From Toxonevra muliebris (lineage: Eukaryota; Arthropoda; Insecta; Diptera; Pallopteridae): a stretch of DNA of 64,000 bases. The notes beneath the pieces were generated by a model that searched no databases, was not told the DNA's origin, and worked only from the letters and a program-made list of their open reading frames with translations. Position numbers and translations under genes: made by a program. Shown here piece after piece: positions 46,331 through 58,849 of this stretch. The DNA is taken from positions 22,061,883 to 22,125,882 of the forward strand of contig OY829329.1 of assembly GCA_963691655.1 (NCBI GenBank), given 5' to 3'. The stretch's first letter is position 1; the number at the start of each line of letters is the position of its first letter.

Positions 46331-48029
46331 TATAGATAACAGTGCCTAGCTTTCGGGGGGCCATTCTCTTTTCTGATTTCGATTCCAAAATGGATTAGGG
46401 CAGTGGAAAAACTTAAGTCTGACCTCTGGCAGTAACCTAACGTAGTGCAAAATAGAGCGAAGGAACGAGAAAGTGTTGTGGGCATTAGCTGGAATGATTT
46501 TATTAAGAAAACAAAATCGAGGGTCACAAATTTTGTTTCAGATCTGACAGTGTCTTCTAATGTAGTAAATCAAAACGGCAAGTTAGGATTTGGATATATT
46601 CCAACCTAAACACGCGATAACCCTCCTCTGCTACCGAATTCGGATACAGCATAAAAATCTAAATAAGTATACACTGTCAGATCTGAAACCAAGAGAAACC
46701 TTGTTGGTCTGTGCAACTCATAAAAAATTCAATAGTTTCTATAAAGAAGAAGAAGTTTGTCTAGCATTGATCAACCCTTGGTTTCGCAATTGAATTGAGA
46801 CTGGTATGGTTGCTGATAGATATAGATATATTTTATTTGGGGTTATGAAATTCAGTGGGTGCCAGATGGATTTGCATGACTCAAGATAGTAAGACAGCTG
46901 AAGCCTTAAACGAAGTAAAATTGTGCTGAATTAGAAAAACAGACCAGGACTATACATAGAAAGGGAGGGAGAGGGCGGGGGTAGAACGCTGGTTAATTTT
47001 CCAACGATTTCAAGCGAACCAGATATATATATATTTTTTTTTTTTGATCTTTTTATTCCATGTATTTTTTACTCTTGATCATCAATTATGATTACGCCAA
47101 CGCTAACGTTGTTGATTCTCATGAGTTTCGTATTTTTGATATTGATCTCGAAGCTAACGTAGGCTGCTGCCCTGATAAGATGGTAAATTTTCGCCTGCAT
47201 ATCGCTGAGTTTGTGCGAGACCTGCAACAGAACACACTTGAGACCGTGACTCAGTGAAGTATGAAATAGGGCTTAGAGTTTTCTTGAAACTTGCGAGTTT
47301 CGATCGATCAAATGCAGCTCTGACTTTTTTGAGCCTATCGTTGGCATTTTCATCTGAACTAACGTCTTTGGTCATCACATTTCATAAGTCGTTAAACATG
47401 TTCACAAATTCAACCGATTGATCCAGCAATGTTAACTTTAGAAAATTTGAGTGCATTTTACAATCGTTGACGAAATTTCACACGCTTCTGGAATGCATTT
47501 TCATGGCTTTTGTTTTCCTATTGATTGATCTCGCGACCAAAATAGCTTGCTGCTCTGATAAGATGATCAGTTTCAATAGCTGAGTTTGTGTGAAAATAAA
47601 TATATAGTCCAGGAGTGTATGGATGAGGCTTAATGTTATGTCGGACAGTAAGTCTGCTAAAACTCCGCAAAATAAATTTCAAAGACCAAGGGGGGAATTA
47701 TTTAAGATCCAGAGTTTTTGTGGAGAAAACCTTTTTTTTTTTTTGCGAGGAGGAATCAGCAAAAGCCAGTGTTGGACTTAAACTTTACACAAAATCTCCT
47801 CGATGTCCGACGGTGTTCCAACTAGGTTTACCGTTAAGTATTTCGTCTAGATGGCGTCAGCTAACCTTCGAAACCCGTTTGTTTAGTCTGTTCAAAGGAA
47901 AATCTGTATATTAACCAGTTCGCTATATTTAAGATCCGTCTGTGTCCTGTCAGAAGGTATTTGTCCCATCGTATTCTCCTTTCTGTCGTTTATCCTGCTG
48001 AAGTCTAACAGTCAGTAATTCGGCTTTGT
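46331..48029. other. Spacer, no gene seen
   Basis: Short frames (for example 47060-47257 plus and 47154-47378 minus) have a less AT-biased composition and might be decayed transposon protein. I recognise no motif. Confidence 0.35.
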
Positions 48030-48320
48030 ATGAAAGCCGTGCTGTTATTTGGAGACTGATCTCATTTTTTCTGCCATTCTTCCATCGCTAGCGATCGCCA
48101 CTCCTGCCTCTTCTCTCTGGTGGGTTTTGATGTGATCGCGTATAACCGCTTTAATTCAGTTGCTTTGGTGATGATTGGCATCTTATGAGTGAGCACGCAG
48201 CGTCATAGGAGATTGTGCGATAAGCACCACCTATCCTTAGCGCGCAGCGCCTGTGTATTGATGTAATCTCGCGCATTCGTGAAGTTGGTATACCTGCCAA
48301 TATGAGCACAGCATATAGCT
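48030..48320 (-). mobile_element. R1-like LINE fragment (post-RT region)
   Basis: The minus strand reads AGIPTSRMREITSIHRRCAL, RIGGAYRTISYDAACSLI and EWRSLAMEEWQKKMR in shifting frames. This is the conserved region downstream of the reverse transcriptase in R1/Jockey-group elements, where an RRxALRIxxAYRTxS motif is usual. It is short, with a stop and frame changes. Confidence 0.65.
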
Positions 48321-51300
48321 TTTACTAAGACTCATAATTTTAGCATTTTGTCTATAAGTCAAGATCGGTCAGCACACTAAAACTTCTAAATCTACTATTC
48401 TTAATCCAGGGTTCCTGCTATGATTAATGCAAATCTGGCATAAACTTAAATTTTCAGCGGCCTTATTCGACGAAGCAAGCTGCTTGGAGCATTCCGTACT
48501 CAGTTCCTTAGTTTCATCTGCCGTTTTTTCTAATTTGCCAATCCCTCAGTCCCTTTCAGAACCCAAGGTAATCACCGCATTGGAAGCTCTACTCAATTCC
48601 AGCTTCAACAACAGAAGGAATTATCAAATTAACGCCTAGCGGAGGTTTATTTTCTACCAGATCGGCTGTCTGGCTTTTCAGTTCTAAATCTGCTGAAGTT
48701 AAATTCTCATTGAATTCCACTTCAACGCGCTCTAAACCTTATGCAATTCCACTCCAGCTGGCTCGTATTAGCCCTGCATCGTTTACGATCATTGTAGATC
48801 TTATAAGTGGAGCAGAAAATATGTTGATCTATGCAGAGATTCGACGCAGGGTTATTCCTAGGTTTCCAGCTTCATCTAGTCCCTCCATCTAGAACGAGGT
48901 GGAAAATCATAGTAAAAATTCATGCGGGGCAAAAAATCTACGACATAGAAATGTCCTCCACTCGATTCTGTCTGATTCTAGTCTTTTGTTTTCATTCCAC
49001 GATTTACTTGTGGTTTTCGCGTCACAAATTATTCACAGGCCGTCCTTTCTGCAGGCTACCCTGAGATCTCCAGCCGTTTATGGTTCTGGAAATATCAACT
49101 TGTGATATTCAGAGAATGTAGCTGGCTCTGTCTTGTTTCCTTTTCCCAGCTTCTGTTTGACGAGTTTTTAGTTTCAAGTGGTGGCTGCCTAGAATATTCG
49201 AAATATTTTTCGGAGACCGCTATCATGAGATGATGTTGCATTCCACGTTGAGTATATACAATTTTTCCATTTTCCTGGCCAGTTCGGGCAGGGAAACAAG
49301 GGTGTTTAGTTCGAACTCTCGAGTGACCTAAGCTACAATTTAATCCAGCCAGTTTAAGTTCAAATGGAAAGCGACTTACTTCATTGTCATGCTAAATAAA
49401 TAAAGATTATTCTTCCTCGAAGTTGCGGCCGAAAAAATATAATAAGTTTTCCAAAAATAACAAAAGGACGACGTTGGTTTTCAATTTGTTTGGACAGTTT
49501 TTCATTTCACTTCCTGTTTCGGACATTGAATATAAAGAAAATCTATTCAAGAATGAAAATCTACATATTTGCATGTATGTATGAAGAAACCTTTTTGAAA
49601 ACTTCAGTTTAATAAAATAACATTACAATAAGTTCAAGTTGGAAAGGAAAGGTGACGGCGACAGCGACGACGATGGCAACGCATTTACATTTGAATTGGT
49701 GAACTCATAATACACAAATGTGTCTCGACAACAATGACAGACAGTAGCTCACAACGGTAATTGTGTAAAAGGATTTTAATAACAAGCAAAATCACGACGA
49801 CATCACATCACAGTTCAAAACGGCACAAATCGAAAACAGAGACAGAAATAAACACACACACACACACATAGAAACACAATGGCAACGAACGACGACGAAG
49901 GACCGCTGCAGGCTGCTCTTCTTCATAGAGACAAGAACCAAGGACGAAGTGAAAACACAGCCAGCTTAAGCAACAGGGTAAGCGTCAAATAGTCATATAC
50001 ATACAGTCACCACCATCATCAGCACCGCACAACATACCACAGAATAACATACGCTAGTGGCTGCTGGCGCTGGTGCAAACCCATCAAAGTGTTGTCACTG
50101 TCAGTGCGAATGTCACAGACACGTCAGGGATTAAAACGACAAGCGACTTTTAACTGTCATTTGAGAGCAAACGAATGAGCGAGTGAGGAGAAAGCGAGTG
50201 GGTGGGCTGGGGGTCACCCATGCTTATGTACCTACATAACACCGGAAGCGAATTTTCAGGGTTTATGCGCGGTTGACAAATACCAAAACGCCAACAATCT
50301 GTCGGTCTATTTGTCTGTCCATAACATAAATTTCGTTAGTTCGTACGTCCGTTTGTCTGTCGTAGAGTCGTTTTGTTGTTGTATACCTTTCGGTTATTGT
50401 ATTGTACCTAGTGATTTTATATCCTTTGACACAAACACATATACACACACACACTTGTACACACTCCTCAGAATGATGACAACCACAACAAGCAAATACA
50501 CACAAGCTGGTACCGGTGGTAGTGGTGGTGGTGGTGGCTTTAGGGGTGCTCCTGTACCCATTTCGTCATTATTCAAATACACACATTTTACATGTGTCAG
50601 TGAGCGCGTCCTTTGCATGTCACTTACTGTCATCGTTTTCTAGAGAAAGAGAGTTTGAGTTGTTGCTTCTTCTTCCGCATCTACTTGCTTCCTTTTTTGG
50701 TTGTTTTTGATGTTCTCTACTCACATTGTCATATGTCCTGTGGCACATAGTCGACGACATTCGTGTCGTTTCTTGTGTTATGTTGTTGTCGCACACGCAT
50801 TATCCACTCATAAGTATAAACGAATTACTGCTTACCTCCCCGACGTGGTGGCAAATTATTTAGTCAGTCTGTTTTTTTTGTTTGTTTGTTTTTGGGATGA
50901 AAGTGGTTAATCGCCGGTAAATTTAATTAGATGTGCATATGCGAAGGAAGACAAGTGGTGTGTCAGTCTCTACCTAAATACCTCCGTGTAGGTTATTAAG
51001 ATTGTGAAGCACCTTAGGTGGTTAAACGCATTGTATTGAAGTACGCTTTTGAAAAAGCTTATAGCCGAATTTATATATTCTTATACTTATTGGTCTGTAA
51101 ATAACTTAAAGGTTTGTCGTCAAAATACCGTAAGATATCGTAAATAATAATGGCATGTATATTAAAAATACGAATCAGGTTGATTTGTGGTTAACGCTTG
51201 TTAAATTGTATTACAACTACACTTAGATTACGGGTTTTGCCTGAGGACCATGTGCCAGGTACACTTGCAATACTTCGCACAGAGCCTTCAGCTAAGAACG

Positions 51301-51570
51301 GACGTAGGGTAGAGAGCCAAAACACTAGTTTGAAGATCCCCTAGACCTGCTCTTTACCTTTAAGAGCGCAACCGTAAAATATTAATTTTAAAGTGTATTT
51401 TTAACCCTTGTTTTGTGTCCCAATAAGAGTAACTTGGCGAACTCTTAGCAAACGATTTTGATGCGAAGAAGAAGACTAATGTTTTTTGCAATATCTCGCC
51501 CAATACATGCTATGAAGCAGTTCGTTACATGATCATCTTGAAATTAAAACAGCTGAACTGACACGCCAGT
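48321..51570. other. Spacer, no gene seen
   Basis: 48320-49110 has short frames on both strands without recognisable domains, possibly further decayed LINE. 49600-50900 has CA (49852-49868) and CA/GT tracts near 50440-50470, and GGTGGT repeats near 50515-50540, generating overlapping frames on both strands. Confidence 0.4.
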
Positions 51571-51791
51571 TGTTAGGTTAGGTTAAGTGGATGACTTACA
51601 GTTTAACGCCGATCCCGAATGGCGATTGTGGCAATTTGTTATCACTAGGTGGTTTTGCTATTGCCTACTAACTTGTAAACTTTCTTATAATTCCTGTTCA
51701 CTTCATATCGAGAATTAACCACCAGACCAAGATGGCAGCCCAAACCTCCCAGACGGAAGTCTAGTGCGCTACTTGTTAGACTATTGATGTC
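51571..51791 (-). mobile_element. SINE copy, shorter variant
   Basis: On the minus strand it begins GACATCAATAGTCT and shares with the 27955 copy the CTGGTGGTTAATTCTC, GAATTATAAG, AAAACCACC, AAATTGCCACA and TTAAACTGTAAGTC blocks. It then passes straight to TAACCTAACCTAAC, lacking the 75-bp GGTATCACAATGG tail segment. Both pol III boxes are eroded. It is a different or rearranged subfamily, and older. Confidence 0.8.
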
Positions 51792-53605
51792 AAACCGACT
51801 GTAATACGCGTTCGTTTTGTGTCGCGATTAGAGCGAGTATTTTGCCATCTCTAGCATACTACAAACTGCTGACTATTACATTCGCCATCTACAGCTGTGC
51901 AGTCAACCAACAACTAAGTTCAATTTTATCTTTCAGCATTCGGTGAAGCCTTCGTTTTTAGTCTAAGCGAGTTCTTATCTAACTTGTCTCGGTACGAAGA
52001 GTTACCATTTAACTGCGTCATCTAAGGTGGTGCTCTTCACGCAGTTAACCAACAGCATGCATGGCTGGGAATGTATTCAGTCGAACTGCAATTTTTTCTA
52101 TCAACCAACCGCCATAACCTTTCGTCAACTGAGGCATATTCCGGCACCGTGAAATATTCGAAATTAGGGTTGTGCTTAGATAGTCTTTCAACAACATGGC
52201 TACCGTAATCGCGCTTCCGAAACTATTAAATATTGTTGACGAACTTCTGCCTTCAGAGGGAACAGTCCCATTCACTAATGTTCTTTTTTTTGAAAGGAAC
52301 TCTTCAGTGTCTACTTCCTTCATCAGCAATCAAATAACAGTTTTCACGGCACATGTTAATCAAGCAACCAAGGCATCTCCTTGAACGTTGAATTGTTCTG
52401 AGTTGCACTAGGAAAGCCTTTTGAAAGATATCCAACGCCAAGCCTTCATTATCTGGTGCTCTTGTGTTTAAGTTGGAATGGTGACTCTGCTGGATTCGTT
52501 CAGTTTTTGCTTAGTACTAAGAATAGGCAGTTTCAAGCACGAATTAGGATGGGTGCAACCAAACTGCGCTTTGCAGAGCTTGCAGTCTCGTACCGTTTTA
52601 TAAACCGAGGCATCTTCCTGCTTTGTGAATTATTCCAAAATTAGTAGTATTGAGCTAGATGGATCTATCTAAAGCGTAATTATTCATACTTCGAGCGATT
52701 TATATGAAACCATTATAAGTTACGAGTCGTTTTTAAAAATTAATTTTTTCAGAAGTCGGTTCGTCTGCTTGAGTCTTATGATTTCTAGGAAAAATTGTTC
52801 CATTTCAGACTGGATCCTAATTTTAACCTCTCGTTGTAAGTGGAAGACGGTAATCGTGCTCGGGTTTGCCGCTCCTGTTATATAAACTTACACTGTTTTC
52901 GTTGCATGTTTTTCGTAATCAATCCATAATTTTTAGAAAAAACTAGAAACACTTTAAGCAATTTTGGACTATAACTTCGAAATAAAGAGCAGTCGAACTG
53001 CGTCGTTTGTAAGTTTTTGAGTCCGTCTCACAAAATATTATTAAAGACCAATAGTTATAGCTTAGCTTAACTTCACCCCAAAAAACTTTGTTTTCTTTCT
53101 CGAACTCACGTTGCTATTATCGCCCAAGATGACAGGGAAAAAACCTATATAAGAATGAAGAAAATGAATTTTGGACGCCCATTTTACGGTTATTTCTCAA
53201 ATGGTCCGCGGTAATTTACCTGCAGTTGAAACTTTTTCTTTTACCGAGGAAGTTCCGAACGACGTTCTTGCATATAAATATATTTGGTTGTCCATCGACT
53301 ATTATTAAAGCTTGTTTGGGCATGTGTTGCAAAACAAAATTTCGTTAACGATTCTGGTAAAACTTACCCATTTTTTTCAAATGATGTATGCGCTAGAAGC
53401 TTAACAAAAATACTCCACACTAATTTTGCACGAGATTTTGGCATTTTTGTCATTTACTTTTCGATTTAAAGCAATAAAAATTCGTTTGGAATAATGAGTG
53501 TTTTTTCAGAGTGATTAAATTTCCGACAGCGATAACTGTAAAATCAGCCGTCAGACTAGGAAACTTTTTTTGACTTTTTTGTTCAGTATACTTTGGCAAA
53601 TTACC
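51792..53605. other. Spacer, no gene seen
   Basis: Open frames at 52045-52329, 52196-52384 and 52456-52644 have near-balanced composition but no domain I can identify. The part near 53520-53600 may contain the end of the mariner-like element that follows. Confidence 0.35.
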
Positions 53606-54150
53606 ATGCAAACATTTACACGTGAACAACGTTTAAAAATCGTGGAAACTTTTTTTGCAAAAATAGCGGTTAGTGCGCGAAAATCACAGAGCACTTAGCT
53701 CAATTTACGGTATGGGCATTATCGTCCATCTGAGCAGCTTATACACAGAACTATGGATAGATTCATGTGTTCGTATACTTTTTTGGATTACATTCTTCTA
53801 GAACAAGCTCGTACTGTACGTACACCCAAAACTGTGGCTGGAATTGACATCAATGTCACGGAAGATTCAAATCGGTCAGAAATGAATCATTCCGTCCACT
53901 ACGGGGAAAATTTTTCGGAAAAACCTTGGTCTACGGCCATATAAAAATAGATTGGTCCATAAATTCGAGCCGTGTGACCAGACGAGACGACAGATTGGGC
54001 TCTAAATCTCTTTGAAGCCGACCCTCGGTTTTACCGAAAAGCCATTTTCACCGATTAGGCAGATTTTTAGCAGAACGGGTGTAAAAATTAACAAAATTGT
54101 CGTATTTGGAGCGATAAAAATCTGTGGAAATCCAGTTCTTATCCATTTTC
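53606..54150 (+). pseudogene. Mariner/Tc1-like transposase relic
   Basis: The frame starts MQTFTREQRLKIVETFFAK, like the N-terminal helix-turn-helix of a large group of Tc1/mariner transposases. After gaps, ARTVRTPKTVAGI and then DPRFYRKAIFTD-stop-ADF follow, with NQNCRIWSDKN-like sequence close behind. The FTD.ADF stretch corresponds to the second catalytic aspartate region of the DDE/D domain (usually SDEAHF), here broken by a stop. The rest is deleted, and inverted repeats were not located. Confidence 0.65.
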
Positions 54151-55699
54151 GCGATTCTATTCCAACATATGCGTTTACTTTCTAAGCTTAAGGCCACATT
54201 TAAATATCATTAGAAACGCAAGAAAATAAAATGTAATAACCACCACGTTCATTGCATATTCATCACATACTTACATAAACATGTACGAACGAATATTTAC
54301 AACAAAACTAAACTCGTACAACAAAAGCGCAATAATAGTAAAATTTTACGATGCGCTCAGGTTCCACAAAGCGCTCCGCACATGCCCCCGAACTCCTAGC
54401 AATACACATACACACACACACACTCGCCCTACATACACACAATATACTTACATACGTACGTACGACTCGTTAACTGTTTTCCAAAGCACCCGCGTACTTA
54501 ATGTTTGTTTATGTACAATTTGCAGCACACAAATTCACATCATTCACAATGGATGGCAACCCAAATGTAACGTAGCGAAAACGCTCACTTCGTCGGAATA
54601 CATCCATACCCATATTCGTACGAGTATATCCTTATAGAATTAATGATTATGTGCTAGCAGGGTATATGAAACCGAGGCAGTCGCAGCTCAAGCAAGTTAA
54701 AGTCGACGTACGTATAGAAAATGCGAACATAATTTACACTTGCATTATTTTCCCCCGAATAATTCGAGATAAATGGACGATGGCGTCAAAAATACATACA
54801 CTAAAAAAGACGAGCGTAACGAAAAGTCAAAAGACGACGATGAAAAACAGAAAAAAAATACTGTAAAAAAAAAAACAAATTTGGAATAAAATGTCAACAA
54901 CAAAACAAATGGAAAAAATATACAAAAAAATGTCAAACTGATTTGGTGGTATAGATTCGGAGCGAAGAAAGCGTGGGGCTAGTGCGAGTTGCAGCGTTTA
55001 CAGTCAGTGGTAGTTTGAGAAGCATGAGTGGCAACATGCCTTGATTTGTTTTCCAAACGAATCCAATTGGTGTGCCTCTTCACATCTCATACCCGTTGAA
55101 TTCCGTCTTCGAATGCAAGAAAAACATTCGCTTAAATTGATGACTCCCGTCGTCCGAACTCAGACTCGAGAACTCCACAACCAACAACAACTGCACTAGC
55201 TGTGCATGCGAATGCTGTTGAATTCGGTTGCGCGCATATTTTGAAAAACTTCATTGACTTCGATGACGATGACGGCGTGGAAAGCAAACAACTTTGGCGT
55301 ACACACAATTTTATTTTATTGTTATTATTATTTTGCTATGTGCTTGCTGCAAAATTTATATTTTTTCGCAAGTGCGGCGACATTTTTGTGTTTTATTTTT
55401 TCCTTCGAAGACTACGACGACGAAATATACCGAAAAGTCGAATATGGCAGCAGAACTAATCGACTGATTTGAGGCTTTATGGCGCCCGCGAAAAACGAAT
55501 TATGGTCAGTACCGCATACTTAAGTAAGCGGTCGACTAAATACTTCCAGGAACACGACACGAACTTTAGTTTCCAAATCGAAACTTCCAGCAAAGGTTTC
55601 GAAGCAACCCCGTTGTCTCGAACCTTTCTAATCTCACCCATCGTTTTTTGCCAAGTTAGAACTTTCTTAAAATTCGTAATTTCAGAGAAACAATAAACA
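54151..55699. other. Spacer, no gene seen
   Basis: A CA run lies near 54408-54422. 54960-55460 is less repetitive and holds no convincing frame. A TCAGTGG near 55000 resembles an initiator but has no supporting elements. Confidence 0.4.
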
Positions 55700-56285
55700 T
55701 GTAGTTTGCAAACTAATATTGAAGGCGCACGCTTAGATGAAGGTCTCACGCAAACTAAAGATTTTCTGGCAGTTCAGGCGGTTTTTGGGCAAGATTTCGG
55801 ATCTGAACCAAGCATTACAAAACTTTTTTAGGCATCTTCTCTGTGGAGGTCATGCGTTGTATCAACGACTACGTGGTTCTATTCATTGAAAAGAAAGGAA
55901 TAGATGTCATCACTGGGCATACTTAAGACATGTGGTCAGCTTATGACCAACATGGGCGTCATGGCCAATCCGACTTGCCGATCTTGCCTTGAGGACGTCG
56001 ATATTACTGACCATTATCTCTGTAACTTTCGCGAATACCAGATTAAGGCTGTTGGGTAATAATGTCTTGAAGATGAATATTATTCAATCTCTGTCTCTTC
56101 CTGAGCTTCTAAGATTCATCAGTGAAATAAAGAATTTCGAGGTTGAAAGACTTTATACTTTTCTTCTTTCTATTTACCCTCTCTCATATCTTTCCTGTCT
56201 TTCTACTTTCTTATACAGGCTCTATACCGGGTCCTTGAGGCTCAGTGCTTTGGTTAAGTTCAACCCAACTTCAACTCTAAGTCTA
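55700..56285 (+). mobile_element. LINE 3' end with CRSC C-terminal motif
   Basis: The plus strand reads SLKRKGIDVITGHT near 55885-55925, then MTNMGVMANPTCRSCLEDV and DITDHYLCNF (about 55945-56030), the C-terminal Cys/His domain of Jockey-group LINEs. A degenerate 3' UTR follows, ending CTATACCGGGTCC...GTTCAACCCAACTT near 56220-56275. Frame changes and stops are frequent. Confidence 0.7.
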
Positions 56286-56779
56286 AACTGCTGGTGAGAG
56301 CTTTCTGGAATGATGAGGAGTTTTTTAGATTTTTATGAATGTTTCGAGAAATTTTGATGAACTTCGAGATGCAACCCTCAATCTCAATTGTTCTCTTTTG
56401 ATTTTAATATCCCTAGGTTTTGAAAAATCTTTTCAGAGGAACTATATATATGACTCCCCTATATGAAGGTTAACTGGAAATGCAAACTAGAGCTTCATTG
56501 GATTCTTCAATCCTTTTGGAAGCTTTTGAGAAGTCCGGACGAGCTAAGGCAACTGAAATTCGGTTAAGAGAAGAATCTTCAATTTCTTACATTTCAAAGT
56601 TTTCGTTTTCAAAAGAACTACGCAATCCCATTTCAGTATTTCCTGGTCGATTTGAACGGCTTGAGCTTCATGTGTTGAGGCGTTGTCGTGTCTTTGCTCG
56701 TATTGTGGCCATTTTTCCTTCAATGCTCTGCTTAAACGCATTGCAATAGGTAGCTCCAGTAATGATTTCACCCACTTTT
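56286..56779. other. Spacer, no gene seen
   Basis: The frame at 56480-56749 was inspected and shows no domain. It may be decayed LINE. Confidence 0.3.
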
Positions 56780-57211
56780 ACGGTTTACGTTGGGCTACGT
56801 TGGGATATTGCAATATTGAAGAGAGCGACATAGCAGACGAAATTGCTCGAGCAGAGTTATCCGAATCCACAAACAGAGCTTAGTCGGTCAGGGGTAACTA
56901 CAGGATTGCACGCACCCTATGCCTACGACTAAACATTAAAAGAATTGAAAGCTATCGACCAACGATATATGTTGATGCTGTGGAGACGAGGACGCTGTGG
57001 AGTCGGTCGAGCATCTGCTGTCATTGCCCATCATTTCAGGAACGACGACTTCGAACTCTCGGGGCAAGGATTTTTGGCGGACTAGCAGGCATAGCTAATG
57101 AGCTGATTTCAGATGAATATAGCTTTCTTGTCAAAACTGGCAACAATGGGCCTACTAGGACCTCCGAGTGAAAATGCGTAGTACACACCCCTTTTTTAAC
57201 CTAACCTAACC
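56780..57211 (+). mobile_element. LINE 3' end with TAACC tail
   Basis: The plus strand reads GYCNIEESDIADEIARAELS near 56805-56865, the last conserved block of RNase H with its final Asp. In another frame it reads ICCHCPSFQERRLRTLGA (about 57010-57065), a C-terminal Cys/His motif. The end is TTAACCTAACCTAACC at 57197-57211. It is a 5'-truncated copy with at least one frameshift. Confidence 0.75.
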
Positions 57212-58849
57212 TTCACCCGGTTGCAACAGCTCGTAATATTCAACGACGAGCTGGTCCCACCAAATACACAGTATGAGTTTTGAACCATGGATGTTTGGCT
57301 TGGCAGGCGATGTTGATGGATGGTTGCGGTATCCGCACGATTTTTTTTCGCTTTGGATTATCATCGCCAGCCAAAAACGATGCAGAAAGTCCTTTTTTTT
57401 ACCGTTGGAGCAGCTGCTCACAAATGAAAAAACGCCGTTCGACCACACACACACACAACTCACAATTCTTTCAAATGATGTGAAATGGAAGTTCTTGATG
57501 CAGTTAACATGGATCTTTTTCTTTTTTTTCATCTTCATCCAGTAATGCCTGCGTCTTCAAATTTTTCCATCGGCCTAGGACGCTTCTTGTCTTCTACATT
57601 GATCATATGACACTTTTGATCTGTTATTTTTGATCAGTACTTACTTCTGGCGCCATCTTTTGAAAAACGGCAGTTTTCCATTTTTACTCCCTATATTTAG
57701 ACTACAACAGTTCAGGATCTCCCTAGAGTTTCAGGCAGAATTTTTCATTGTTCTGCAAAAAGTAGGTGGATATACAACACAGCTACAGGAGCCCTATAGA
57801 ACCCCTTTTCACTCCTTTTTTTTTATCATTAATCCTAAATGAATCCGCTCCTGTCCATATGCAGTCGTCATCTGCCCAATCATACTTCGATTATTTCAAT
57901 GCTCTTATATTTCTTCACTTGCCCCACTTTCTATTCCTCTTCCTCTCTTTTACTACATGTCCATTTTGGCTGGCTGTCAGTCTTTTTGTCTCTCTGTCTG
58001 TCCGTTTGTCACTTTTAGTGCTAGCTAGTAAAACTTGTCTCGCTCGGCCTCATAATTTAGTTTTAATGTTTGAAAGAATTTTCTTTTTCAAAAAAAAAAA
58101 AAAAAAACAGCTCAATTTTTTGTTATTTTATTTTTATGCTAGCGAGTTTCGATGTTTCTTTTCTTTTTTGGGTGATTTGAACATATATCGTCAAAAATTG
58201 TGGGAAATCGATACAAAATGGCATCGTCAAATAAAATTTTACAACTCTGATGGCTTTCATGATGATGATGACGATGGCGTTGGTGACGGTGATGGTGTGG
58301 ATGGTTAGTTGGTGTTGGGGAGTTCGTTAGAACGAAGAAATTGTAGAGCTTTCCGCCATTTTGGGGCGAGTGTGCTCCGGCGTTTCGCTGTCTCGGAGTG
58401 CCGGGTGTGTGTTTGTGTTGGAGAACGAATGAACTTGAAGAAATGCCATCAAAATAGTAGAGTAAAGAAAAGAAAACGACAACAATTTGAATGGCTTTTT
58501 AGATCTATTGTTGATGATGATGATTTTACTTTGTTGTTCGTTGTTTTGTGTGGCTATAAAAAAGAGCGACCGAGCGAGCGCAAGCGACTTGCAGTCGAAA
58601 AGGATTTGGATTTAGTTTGTTGTTGTTATTTTAAGCGCGCTAAAAGCATAATGATACTTGCATAAATGTAAATGTGCCACTAGTAGAAAAAACGGCATCT
58701 GTTAAGTTGAAGAAGGTGCACAATTCTCTGCCTTGCCGCCTTATTCCAAAATGTGTCGCTGCTCTAAGTTTGCTTCTCATCTAAATACTTTTTTGTGGGT
58801 TGCCATTCCTTTCGCGAGTAAATTCCACCAAACGTAAAAGTCGTCATCA
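57212..58849. other. Spacer, no gene seen
   Basis: A poly(A) run lies at 58090-58107 and GATGATGAT tracts near 58260-58300. The 180-codon frame at 57766-58308 is carried by these tracts and by T-rich sequence, so it is not a credible gene. Confidence 0.4.

Noticed and set aside
57766..58308. 180-codon plus-strand frame
   Set aside because: It is composed of T-rich sequence, an A18 run and GAT repeats, with no recognisable domain.
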